Source of the DNA: an uncultured Oscillibacter sp.
GTDB taxonomy: Bacteria > Bacillota > Clostridia > Oscillospirales > Oscillospiraceae
Length of the DNA: 12,108 bases
Reading direction: 5' to 3'
NCBI GenBank assembly: GCA_910576845.1
Contig: CAJTJA010000065.1
Span: forward strand, 1 to 12,108
Shown: piece after piece, positions 6,026 to 12,033 of the stretch
Layout: the number at the start of each line of letters is the position of its first letter
Position numbering within the stretch: position 1 is the first letter of the stretch
The notes under the pieces: model-generated
Seen by the model: the letters and a program-made list of their open reading frames with translations, nothing else
Databases searched by the model: none
Told to the model about the DNA's origin: nothing
Program-made: the position numbers and the translations under genes

Positions 6026-6710
6026 TGCGGTACCCCTTTCCCCAGACCGTGCGGATGGTCCGGCAGTTTTGAGGATCGTCCCCCAGTTTGCGGCGGATGT
6101 TGCGGATATGGACCATCACCGTGTTATTGGATGTGTAGAAATACGGCTCGTTCCAGACGCTCTCGTAGATGTTCTGCGCGGAGAACACCTTTTTCTGGTG
6201 CCCTGCCAGCAAGAGGAGAATCCGGTATTCCGTGTCCGTCAGGGAAACCTCTTTTCCGCCCACACAAACCCGGCACTGTCCGGGATCGATCTCAATATTA
6301 CCGCAGCAGCGGATGACGCCGCTTTCGCTCTGCTTCGCCCCGTAGACGTAGTAGCGGCGCAGCATAGCCTTGACACGGGAAATCAGCTCCGTATAGGAAA
6401 AGGGCTTCACCAGGTAGTCGTCCCCGCCCACGGAGAAGCCCATGGTCTTGTCGGAGTCCTGCCCTTTGGCGGTCAGGAACAGGACAGGCACAGCCGAACG
6501 CCGCCGGATTTCCGCACACACGGCGTAGCCCCCCAGGCCGGGCATCATAACGTCCAAAATCACCAGGTCCACAGAGCCGTCCAGCAGCTCCAGAACCTCC
6601 CCTCCGCTGGACGCCTCCGCCACTGTATAGCCCTCGCTGGTCAAAAGCAGCCGAAGGACCTCGCGAATCTCCGGGTCATCGTCGGCAAACAGGATCTTCT
6701 TCGTTTCCAA
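6018..6710 (-). CDS. OmpR/PhoB-family response regulator (RR2)
   Basis: 230 residues from a TTG start at 6710-6708. This start is preferred over the in-frame ATG at 6731 because GGGAGG sits nine bases before the TTG while the ATG has no ribosome-binding site. The receiver domain has FADDD near residue 10, Asp53 in ILDVMMPG, Thr80 in LFLTAK and Lys102 in LVKPFSY. The winged-helix domain (about 130-229) ends RTVWGKGYRIE. It is strikingly similar to RR1, including the stretch SLTDTEYRIL and the HIRNIRRKLGDDPQN region. It is paired with HK2, which starts within its last codons. It is divergent from the phospholipid operon, and tandem half-sites lie between them, so it probably controls that operon and perhaps itself. 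Confidence 0.95.
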   Translation of the reverse strand: METKKILFADDDPEIREVLRLLLTSEGYTVAEASSGGEVLELLDGSVDLVILDVMMPGLGGYAVCAEIRRRSAVPVLFLTAKGQDSDKTMGFSVGGDDYLVKPFSYTELISRVKAMLRRYYVYGAKQSESGVIRCCGNIEIDPGQCRVCVGGKEVSLTDTEYRILLLLAGHQKKVFSAQNIYESVWNEPYFYTSNNTVMVHIRNIRRKLGDDPQNCRTIRTVWGKGYRIE

Positions 6711-6747
6711 AACGCGGCGCCTCCCACACATGAATTGCTATACGGCT

Positions 6748-6776
6748 ATTATAGCGGCTGGCCGGGGGATTTGGTA
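6748..6776 (-). promoter_or_regulatory. Probable promoter of RR2-HK2
   Basis: A perfect -10 box TATAAT lies at 6753-6748 on the minus strand, with only TACCAA (6776-6771) at the -35 position after a 17-bp spacer. The operator repeats of the divergent operon begin just upstream, so autoregulation is likely. The GTTTACAATT stretch at the expected distance is only a partial match to the shared half-site. Confidence 0.6.
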
Positions 6777-6779
6777 GGG

Positions 6780-6853
6780 CAGAATTGTAAACTTCAGAAT
6801 TCTTCAGAATTTTCCCCGGTAAATCTTTAGAAGCAGCCGCTATACTGGCCCTG
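6780..6853 (+). promoter_or_regulatory. Regulated promoter A of the phospholipid operon
   Basis: Two exact tandem copies of CTTCAGAATT (6792-6801 and 6802-6811) are followed by 13 bp, a third half-site CTTTAGAAGC (6825-6834), 6 bp, and a -10 box TATACT (6841-6846). A further CAGAATT lies at 6780-6786. There is no good -35 box, as expected for activation by an OmpR-family regulator. The same arrangement occurs at promoters B and C. The leader to the first start codon at 6898 is about 45 bases. Confidence 0.8.
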
Positions 6854-6897
6854 TTTGAAGCACATTCCAAACCAAGCATTACAACAGGAGGCTGCTT

Positions 6898-7476
6898 ATG
6901 GAGCAAAACGCCGAAAAGCTGAAACAAATTTTGACCTACACTCTGATTTTTCTGCTTCTGTTTTCAGGAATCTTTCTTGTAAGAGCTTATCTCCAAGGTC
7001 ATTTCAATTCCCCGGAATCCCTGCGGACCTACATCAGCGCCTTCGGCGTATTCGCTCCGCTGATTTTGACCGCCATTCAGGTGATCCAGGTCATCCTGCC
7101 TGTGCTGCCGGGCTTTCTGGGCTGTATTGTGGGGGCGGGGATGTTCGGCGCGGCGGGAGCCTTCTGGTGCAATTATATTGGCATCAGCGCCGGGTCTATT
7201 ATCGCCTTCCTGCTGGCCCGCCGCTACGGTACAGGTCTGGTACAAAAAATGGTGCCCTTGGAAAAATATCAGTCCTGCGTGGAATGGGTCAACCAGAGGA
7301 AGAGCTACACGCTGGTGCTGTTCCTGGCGATTCTGCTGCCTCTGGCTCCGGACGATTTCCTCTGCTGGTTCTCCGGGCTGACCGGAATGTCCGCCAAACG
7401 CTTCGTCTGGATCATCGTATTGGCCAAACCCTGGTGCATTCTGGCCTACAGTATCTTTTTCGCTTATTTTGTTTGA
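6898..7476 (+). CDS. VTT/DedA-type membrane protein, candidate phosphatidylethanolamine flippase
   Basis: 192 residues, very hydrophobic, of the TVP38/TMEM64 (VTT, SNARE-associated) type. TM1 is about 12-31. The VTT domain spans about 50-175, with the glycine-rich re-entrant segment GFLGCIVGAGMFGAAGAFW (72-90), the FLLARRYG motif (104-111) and the second re-entrant motif LPLAPDDFLCWFSGLTGMS (147-165), then a last helix 168-190. The ATG is preceded by AGGAGG at 6886-6891. It is first in an operon with phosphatidylserine synthase and decarboxylase. In B. subtilis the DedA-family gene petA (ybfM) lies between pssA and psd, and its product is needed for phosphatidylethanolamine distribution across the membrane. 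By context, this protein may do the same; that step is inference. Confidence 0.88.
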   Translation: MEQNAEKLKQILTYTLIFLLLFSGIFLVRAYLQGHFNSPESLRTYISAFGVFAPLILTAIQVIQVILPVLPGFLGCIVGAGMFGAAGAFWCNYIGISAGSIIAFLLARRYGTGLVQKMVPLEKYQSCVEWVNQRKSYTLVLFLAILLPLAPDDFLCWFSGLTGMSAKRFVWIIVLAKPWCILAYSIFFAYFV

Positions 7477-7496
7477 ATTTGAGGGAGGATTTTATC

Positions 7497-8120
7497 ATGT
7501 TGGGAGTCTACAATTACACGGTTCTGCTCACCTACTTCGGAATGCTGACGGCCTTCACGGGCGTTTCCCTGGCGCTCCGGGGCGACATACAGGGGGCGCT
7601 GTCCTGCCTGATGCTCTCCGGCGTCTGCGATATGTTCGACGGGAAAATCGCCTCCACCAAAAAAGACCGGACCGTTCGGGAAAAACGGTTCGGCATCCAG
7701 ATCGACTCCCTCAGCGATTTGATCTGCTTCGGCGTCCTCCCGGCGGTCATCGTCTACACCGCCTGCGGGAAAAGCGAGGCCGTCTTCTACATAGCCAGGT
7801 TCTACCTGCTCTGCGCACTGATCCGCCTGGCCTGGTTCAACGTGGACGAGGAGGAGCGGCAAACCGGTTCCAGCGGCCCCAGGGAGGTCTATTACGGCCT
7901 GCCCGTCACCACCGCCGCGCTGATTGTCCCCGCTTTGATGGGGCTGTGCCGCCTCTGGCGCTGGCCCTTGCAGATTCTGGCCCCCTCTGTCCTGCTGGTC
8001 ATGGGCGGGCTGTTCCTGACGCCCTTCCCCTTGAAAAAACCCGCGCTGTTCGGGAAAATCGGGATGCTGCTCTGGGGCGGCGGGTCCTTCCTGCTTCTGC
8101 TGGCGGGGGTGGACCTGTGA
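7497..8120 (+). CDS. pssA: CDP-diacylglycerol-serine O-phosphatidyltransferase
   Basis: Integral membrane enzyme making phosphatidylserine from CDP-diacylglycerol and serine, the first step of phosphatidylethanolamine synthesis. It has 207 residues from the ATG at 7497 (GGGAGGA just before); the frame is open further upstream but overlaps the VTT gene. The CDP-alcohol phosphotransferase motif is at 45-74: Asp45, Asp48, Gly49, Ala52, then Gly66, Asp70 and Asp74 (DMFDGKIAS followed by FGIQIDSLSD). The usual Ala-Arg is Ala-Ser here and the loop to the second half is a few residues longer; I believe this form occurs in other clostridial members. About six membrane helices. The YYGLPVTTAA segment is typical of bacterial PssA. 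Its stop overlaps the GTG start of the decarboxylase. Confidence 0.93.
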   Translation: MLGVYNYTVLLTYFGMLTAFTGVSLALRGDIQGALSCLMLSGVCDMFDGKIASTKKDRTVREKRFGIQIDSLSDLICFGVLPAVIVYTACGKSEAVFYIARFYLLCALIRLAWFNVDEEERQTGSSGPREVYYGLPVTTAALIVPALMGLCRLWRWPLQILAPSVLLVMGGLFLTPFPLKKPALFGKIGMLLWGGGSFLLLLAGVDL

Positions 8121-8938
8121 GCAGCAGCTCTCCCGCCGTCCGTCTTCTGTACGGAACGGTGCCGGGGCGGATGCTTTTGAAGCTGATCCTGTTCAGCCGG
8201 GCCGACCGGCTGGCGGTGCGGTTTCTTCACTCCTCCCTCTCCCGCCCTATGGTGGGCTGGTATGTACGGCGGCATAATATCCCTCTGGAAAACTGGCGGT
8301 CCTTCCGCTCCTTCCGGGAGTTCTTCATCCGGCGGCGGCCAAACGGCCCCGTTGATATGGAACCCGGCCATTTAATCAGTCCCTGCGACGGCTGGCTCAG
8401 TGCCTGGCCTATCCGGGAGGACAGCAGTTTTTTCATTAAGCACTCCCATTACCGTCTGAAGGATCTGGTGCAGGATGAAGAGCTGGCCCGGGAGTTCCAG
8501 GGCGGCGATTGCCTGATTTTCCGGCTCTGCCCCTCGGACTATCACCGTTACTGCTACATCGACGACGGCTACCACCGAAAATGCAACTGCATCCCCGGCA
8601 CGCTTCACAGTGTTCAGCCAATCGCCTGTGAAACATACCCGGTTTACGTTCTCAACCGCCGCTGCTGGACGCTTCTGGTCACGGAGCATTTCGGTCCGGT
8701 GATTCAGGCGGAGATCGGGGCTCTGGTTGTCGGCGGCATCGTAAATGAGCGGGAACATACCCGGTTTCACAGGGGTATGGAAAAAGGGCATTTTGAGCCG
8801 GCGGGGTCCACCATCCTTCTCCTGTTCCAAAAAGATCGCATTCGGCTTTTGCCGGACTTGAGAGACGTTCTGGCCCACGGAGGGGAGCACCGGGTCACCC
8901 AGGGAATGTGCATTGGAATGCGGGAGGGACCGTCATGA
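8117..8938 (+). CDS. psd: Phosphatidylserine decarboxylase proenzyme
   Basis: Converts phosphatidylserine to phosphatidylethanolamine using a pyruvoyl group formed by self-cleavage. It has 273 residues from a GTG start that overlaps the PssA stop (GTGA). Family landmarks are present in order: SPCDG with Asp91, the DYHRY segment with His143, and the C-terminal FHRGMEKGHFEPAGST, where cleavage is expected between Gly230 and Ser231 to give a large beta and a small alpha subunit. The usual LGST/LGSS site reads AGST here. No signal peptide is seen; it should sit on the inner membrane face. It ends in an ATGA overlap with the next gene, so the operon is translated as a coupled series. Assignment is firm. 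Confidence 0.96.
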   Translation: MSSSSPAVRLLYGTVPGRMLLKLILFSRADRLAVRFLHSSLSRPMVGWYVRRHNIPLENWRSFRSFREFFIRRRPNGPVDMEPGHLISPCDGWLSAWPIREDSSFFIKHSHYRLKDLVQDEELAREFQGGDCLIFRLCPSDYHRYCYIDDGYHRKCNCIPGTLHSVQPIACETYPVYVLNRRCWTLLVTEHFGPVIQAEIGALVVGGIVNEREHTRFHRGMEKGHFEPAGSTILLLFQKDRIRLLPDLRDVLAHGGEHRVTQGMCIGMREGPS

Positions 8939-9610
8939 AACGAAAACCGTTTCTGCCCGGATACGCCTGGCTACTGCTGCTGATTGTGCCGGTCTGGACA
9001 GAAATTCTTTACTATGGCGCAAGACTGCTGAACAGAGGCCGGACTCATCTTGATTTCAGCTGCGGTCTGGACCATCGTCATTTACTCTGTGTGCTATCTG
9101 CTTTTCTGGGTTGTAAACTATGTTCTCTGCGCCAGAGGGGAAAAACGGGACGCATACCGGTTTTTCTGTGCGGATCTCCTGGCGAAGGCCGTCTGCTTCT
9201 TCCTTTTCCTTCTGCTCCCCGCCACCATGGAACGGCCTGTCATCGACGGGAATTCCCTCTGGGATGACACCCTCCGCTTCCTGTATCAGATAGACGCTCC
9301 CGACAACCTGTTTCCCTCCATCCACTGCCTGGTCAGCTGGTTCAGCTATATTGGCGTCCGGGGGCGGAAGGACATTCCCCGGTGGTATCGGATGCTTTCT
9401 CTCGCCATGGCACTGGCAGTGTTCGTATCCACGCTGACCACCCGGCAGCATGTGATCGCGGATATTTTCGGCGGGGTTCTGCTGGCGGAGAGCTGCTATT
9501 GGCTGGCCGGACGGAAGGCGGTGCTGGAGCGGTACACACAGATTATAAACGTACTTTTGAGGAGGCTTCAAGATGTTGTTCCAATTCGAGAACCGATATG
9601 TCATGACTGA
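8935..9610 (+). pseudogene. PAP2-family phosphatase, reading frame broken near 9070
   Basis: Membrane phosphatase of the PAP2 family, whose members remove phosphate from phosphatidate, undecaprenyl pyrophosphate or related lipids. The N-terminal part (8935 to about 9072) reads MKRKPFLPGY, one membrane helix, then RTHLDFSCGLD. The rest is in another frame: WTIVIYSVCYLLFWVVNYVL, ATMERPVIDG (motif 1), NLFPSIHCL (motif 2) and TLTTRQHVIADIFGG (motif 3), ending at 9610. All three catalytic motifs are intact. The frame change falls at CTGGAC (9067-9072), where the LD-x-IPF segment I expect from related proteins is missing, so a short deletion between CTGGAC repeats, or a simple indel, could explain it. 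A TTG at 9050 could start a truncated product. The ATG overlaps the Psd stop (ATGA). Confidence 0.72.
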
Positions 9611-10103
9611 GGAAATGCTGCGGGAATATACCGGCAGGGTCATCTGCCAGAACCTTGCGAAAAACTGCGCTCTCTTCTGCGGGCTGTGCGCCCTGCTCTG
9701 CCTCGCAACGATTCACTTCCGCCACTTTGGGACCGCCGCCGTCCTGGGTTCTTTCGCGGCGTTGGGGCTTGCCGCCGGGCTGTCCCTTCCCTTCCTGGCC
9801 GCCCGTCAGCTTCATTCTGGCGGAAGCATAAAGGCGGAAACCATTGTCGTCCAGTTCGGGGAACGCATCCTGCTGACGGAACGGGGTATCCAGAGCTGGT
9901 ATGACTACCGTGAGATTACAGCGGTGCAAGTGTTTCGGACCTTTTCTATCCTGAAAATCGGGAAGCAGGACGCCATTGTGCTCTCTCCTGCGGGCTTCAG
10001 CCAGGGGGACAATATTTCTTTCTGGCGCTTCTTCCGTGAGAAACGGCCCGACCTTTGGGCCAGAATCGACGTTCAGCAAAAACTTAGGAGGACTGCGGCA
10101 TGA
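9573..10103 (+). CDS. YcxB-like small membrane protein
   Basis: 176 residues. The N-terminal region (1-28) is cytoplasmic, two membrane helices lie at about 31-48 and 53-77, and a soluble beta-rich C-terminal domain (about 86-165) carries the pattern seen in YcxB-like proteins: VVQFGERILLTERG, WYDYREITAV, then an LKIGKQDAIVL strand and a closing FWRFFREKRPDLW helix. The family's function is not known. The ATG follows GAGGAGG and overlaps the end of the PAP2 frame by 38 bases; its own stop overlaps the permease start (ATGA). Position inside a lipid operon points to a membrane-associated accessory role. Confidence 0.75.
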   Translation: MLFQFENRYVMTEEMLREYTGRVICQNLAKNCALFCGLCALLCLATIHFRHFGTAAVLGSFAALGLAAGLSLPFLAARQLHSGGSIKAETIVVQFGERILLTERGIQSWYDYREITAVQVFRTFSILKIGKQDAIVLSPAGFSQGDNISFWRFFREKRPDLWARIDVQQKLRRTAA

Positions 10104-11338
10104 AGCTCGGGCAGGCGTTGAAAATGGCGGTCCGCTCCATCGGGGCCAGCAAGGCCCGGACGGCGCTGACTATGCTGGGCATCATCATCGGCGTGGCTTC
10201 CGTGGTCATTATGGTTTCCGTGGTACAGAGTTCCAACAAGAAGCAGCTGGAATATTTTGAAAAGATGGGAAACAACAAGATATCGGTGGACATTTATTCC
10301 AGTATGGTTATCATGCAAACCGGGGACGGTACAAGCATGGCGGTAAGCTCCGGTCCGGTAAAGGATGTGGGGCGGATGCTTTACGATTACTGCGCCCGCC
10401 AGCCGGGCCTGATTGCCGGGGTTACAGCACAGGGGTCTGTCAGCGGCCCGATTATCAGCGGACATCGGAACTCCGATAAAATGGAGAACGGCACGCCTAA
10501 TATCTCCCTCGGAAATGAGAAATTCTCCGTCTGCAATAACTTCCAGATTGCCAAAGGCCGGGACATTTCTTACCTGGACGTGAAAGACTACAAGCAGGTG
10601 GTGGTGCTGGGGGCGGCGCTGGCGAAGTATCTCTTCCAATCCACCAATCCTGTTGGACAGAGCGTCACCATCGCCGGGCATCCGTTTACAGTCATCGGTG
10701 TCTATGCCGCTAAGGACTCCAGCTCAGAGTACTCCATGGACAACATGGCGGTGGTACCGGAGAGTGCCAACCGCACGCTGAACAAAAATGAACCCATCAC
10801 AAGCTATGCCGTGAAAGCAAAGTCTTCTTCTGCTGTCCAAAAGGCAATTACGGGATTGAACAGTTTCCTCAAAACGCAAATGGGCGACGGGAATTTCAGC
10901 GTGTATTCCAACAGCCAATTTCTTGACGAGTCCAAGGAGCAGAATAAGATGATGAGCCTGGTCCTGGGCGGTATCGCTGGAATCTCCCTTCTGGTGGGCG
11001 GCATCGGTATTATGAATATCATGCTGGTAACTGTGTCGGAACGAACCCGGGAGATCGGCGTCCGGCGGGCCATCGGCGCACCCAGGGCCTCCATCATGGC
11101 GCAGTTCCTGGTGGAGGCCGCCGTGGTGTGCGGTACTGGGGGCGTCATCGGCATCGGACTCGGGGTTCTGGGGTCCCTGATTGCGGGGAAGCTGCTGTTG
11201 AAAATGCTGCTGTTCCCAGACACGGGGCTGGCTGTCGGGGCATTCCTGTTCTCCGTGCTGCTGGGGATCGGGTTTGGACTGTATCCAGCGGCGAAAGCCT
11301 CCGGGCTGACGCCGGTGGAGGCCCTTCGGTCGGAATAG
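10100..11338 (+). CDS. MacB/FtsX-type ABC transporter permease, without adjacent ATPase
   Basis: 412 residues of the MacB permease type. TM1 is about 22-44 after the typical MAVRSIGASKARTALTMLGI start. A large extracytoplasmic MacB-PCD domain spans about 46-280, then three helices at about 286-312, 338-364 and 376-396. The FtsX signature is clear: GGIGIMNIMLVTVSERTREI, GVRRAIGA and the closing YPAAKASGLTPVEALRSE. Such permeases work with a separate ATPase and often a periplasmic-adaptor-like protein, moving lipoproteins, peptides or antibiotics or transmitting force. Neither partner gene is visible in the window, and the 700 bases downstream look like an element scar, so partners may have been lost or be elsewhere. 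The ATG overlaps the YcxB-like stop by four bases. It is the last gene of the operon. Confidence 0.93.
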   Translation: MKLGQALKMAVRSIGASKARTALTMLGIIIGVASVVIMVSVVQSSNKKQLEYFEKMGNNKISVDIYSSMVIMQTGDGTSMAVSSGPVKDVGRMLYDYCARQPGLIAGVTAQGSVSGPIISGHRNSDKMENGTPNISLGNEKFSVCNNFQIAKGRDISYLDVKDYKQVVVLGAALAKYLFQSTNPVGQSVTIAGHPFTVIGVYAAKDSSSEYSMDNMAVVPESANRTLNKNEPITSYAVKAKSSSAVQKAITGLNSFLKTQMGDGNFSVYSNSQFLDESKEQNKMMSLVLGGIAGISLLVGGIGIMNIMLVTVSERTREIGVRRAIGAPRASIMAQFLVEAAVVCGTGGVIGIGLGVLGSLIAGKLLLKMLLFPDTGLAVGAFLFSVLLGIGFGLYPAAKASGLTPVEALRSE

Positions 11339-11707
11339 ATGCTTATTATTTATACATTTCCCTGCTCTATTTGGAAGGGCAGACGCTTTATTTCAGGAAT
11401 ATTAAATATTATAACTTTTCATGTACTGCCAGAGAATTTTGGATCATCTGGAGCGCTGCTGTCATGACTTTTTCGTACTTGTAAACGACCATCTCTTTTA
11501 GGATGCCTGCTGTATGTGCGTCGTTCGGATAGGCGAATTAGTTTCCCAGTTTTCGGATGAAGTCAAACGGAAAAATTCTGCCATGCCCTGACAAATTTTT
11601 AAAAATAATTGAATTTTTATGCTCATGCCTATGGGGAAATTGACGTTGATACCCTGGAGCATAATGTTCCCACGCTGAATACCGCCTGTACAGCCATTTT
11701 GAATCAA
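11339..11707. other. AT-rich stretch without a convincing gene
   Basis: Composition changes sharply after the permease stop to AT-rich DNA with many stops in all frames. Only short, unconvincing ORFs are present, such as a 27-residue minus-strand reading frame at 11409-11492 (MVVYKYEKVMTA...). I recognise no protein, RNA or insertion sequence. It may be decayed mobile-element DNA next to the attachment-like region. Confidence 0.6.
11362..11391 (+). terminator. Weak terminator candidate after the permease
   Basis: CTGCTCT (11362-11368) pairs with AGGGCAG (11376-11382), including one G-U pair, around a 7-base loop, followed by a loose CTTTATTT. It is the only hairpin of this kind close to the end of the phospholipid operon. 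Confidence 0.3.
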
Positions 11708-11727
11708 TGACCCACAACCTGACCCAC
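11708..11727 (+). repeat. Paired TGACCCAC repeat, copy 1
   Basis: TGACCCAC occurs at 11708-11715 and again at 11720-11727, a 12-bp period. A matching pair with the same period and orientation lies at 11973-11992, on the other side of the tRNA-like 3' end. Such paired short direct repeats near a tRNA end resemble arm-type integrase binding sites; this role is inference. Confidence 0.65.
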
Positions 11728-11859
11728 GTCAGGAAAAATCTGAGCGGAATCAGTGGAGCGGATAAGATGTCAAAATAACATAATCCAGGCACGAAAGGCC
11801 CGGATGGAGAGGAGAGGGCGCTCTTGTCCTTCCTATTGAATATTCACACGCATGAGGCC

Positions 11860-11887
11860 ACTGGTTCGAGTCCAGTAGTCTCCACCA
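11860..11887 (+). other. 3' end of a tRNA or tmRNA (T-arm, acceptor strand, CCA)
   Basis: ACTGG-TTCGAGT-CCAGT (11860-11876) is a perfect T-arm, followed by the acceptor strand AGTCTCC, discriminator A and CCA (11877-11887), with a strong terminator directly after. The 5' part is not recognisable upstream: GGAGA at 11806-11810 pairs with only five acceptor bases, and no D- or anticodon arm folds. Firmicute tmRNA genes end in a very similar GTCTCCACCA, so a tmRNA 3' end is a good candidate. tRNA and tmRNA 3' ends are standard integrase targets, so this is read as an attachment-site fragment. Confidence 0.7.
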
Positions 11888-11891
11888 TCGG

Positions 11892-11934
11892 CCCGCCGAA
11901 ACTGTATAGTTTCGGCGGGTTTTCTCTATTTTCT
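11892..11934 (+). terminator. Strong intrinsic terminator after the tRNA-like end
   Basis: A perfect 12-bp stem, CCCGCCGAAACT (11892-11903) with AGTTTCGGCGGG (11908-11919), has a GTAT loop and is followed by TTTTCTCTATTTTC. It starts five bases after the CCA and would be the natural terminator of the RNA gene whose 3' end precedes it. Confidence 0.92.
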
Positions 11935-11972
11935 GCAACTTTTTTGTGAGGTTTAATTTTGGCGTTTTGGGC

Positions 11973-11992
11973 CGACCCACAAGTTGACCCAC
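11973..11992 (+). repeat. Paired GACCCAC repeat, copy 2
   Basis: CGACCCAC at 11973-11980 and TGACCCAC at 11985-11992 have the same 12-bp period and orientation as the pair at 11708-11727, and both pairs share a GACCCACAA start. It lies between the RNA terminator and the methyltransferase fragment. Confidence 0.65.
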
Positions 11993-12007
11993 ACGGGAAA
12001 AGGATTG

Positions 12008-12033
12008 ATTATCCTGAAATTCGGGATAATTTT
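12008..12033. repeat. Hairpin at the methyltransferase breakpoint
   Basis: ATTATCC (12008-12014) pairs with GGATAAT (12024-12030), extended inward by about three pairs and followed by TTT on the plus strand. It lies exactly where similarity to the methyltransferase stops. It could be a terminator or part of the junction. Confidence 0.5.

Noticed and set aside
7469..8116. Upstream extension of the decarboxylase frame across the PssA gene
   Set aside because: It is an out-of-frame shadow of pssA; the GTG at 8117 overlaps the PssA stop and gives the normal protein length.
11409..11492. 27-residue minus-strand ORF (MVVYKYEKVMTA...)
   Set aside because: It has an acceptable codon appearance but no clear ribosome-binding site, no recognisable family, and lies in decayed AT-rich DNA.
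11806..11887. A complete 82-nt tRNA ending at the CCA
   Set aside because: Only five acceptor pairs form and no acceptable D-arm, anticodon arm or variable loop can be folded; only the 3' end is tRNA-like.
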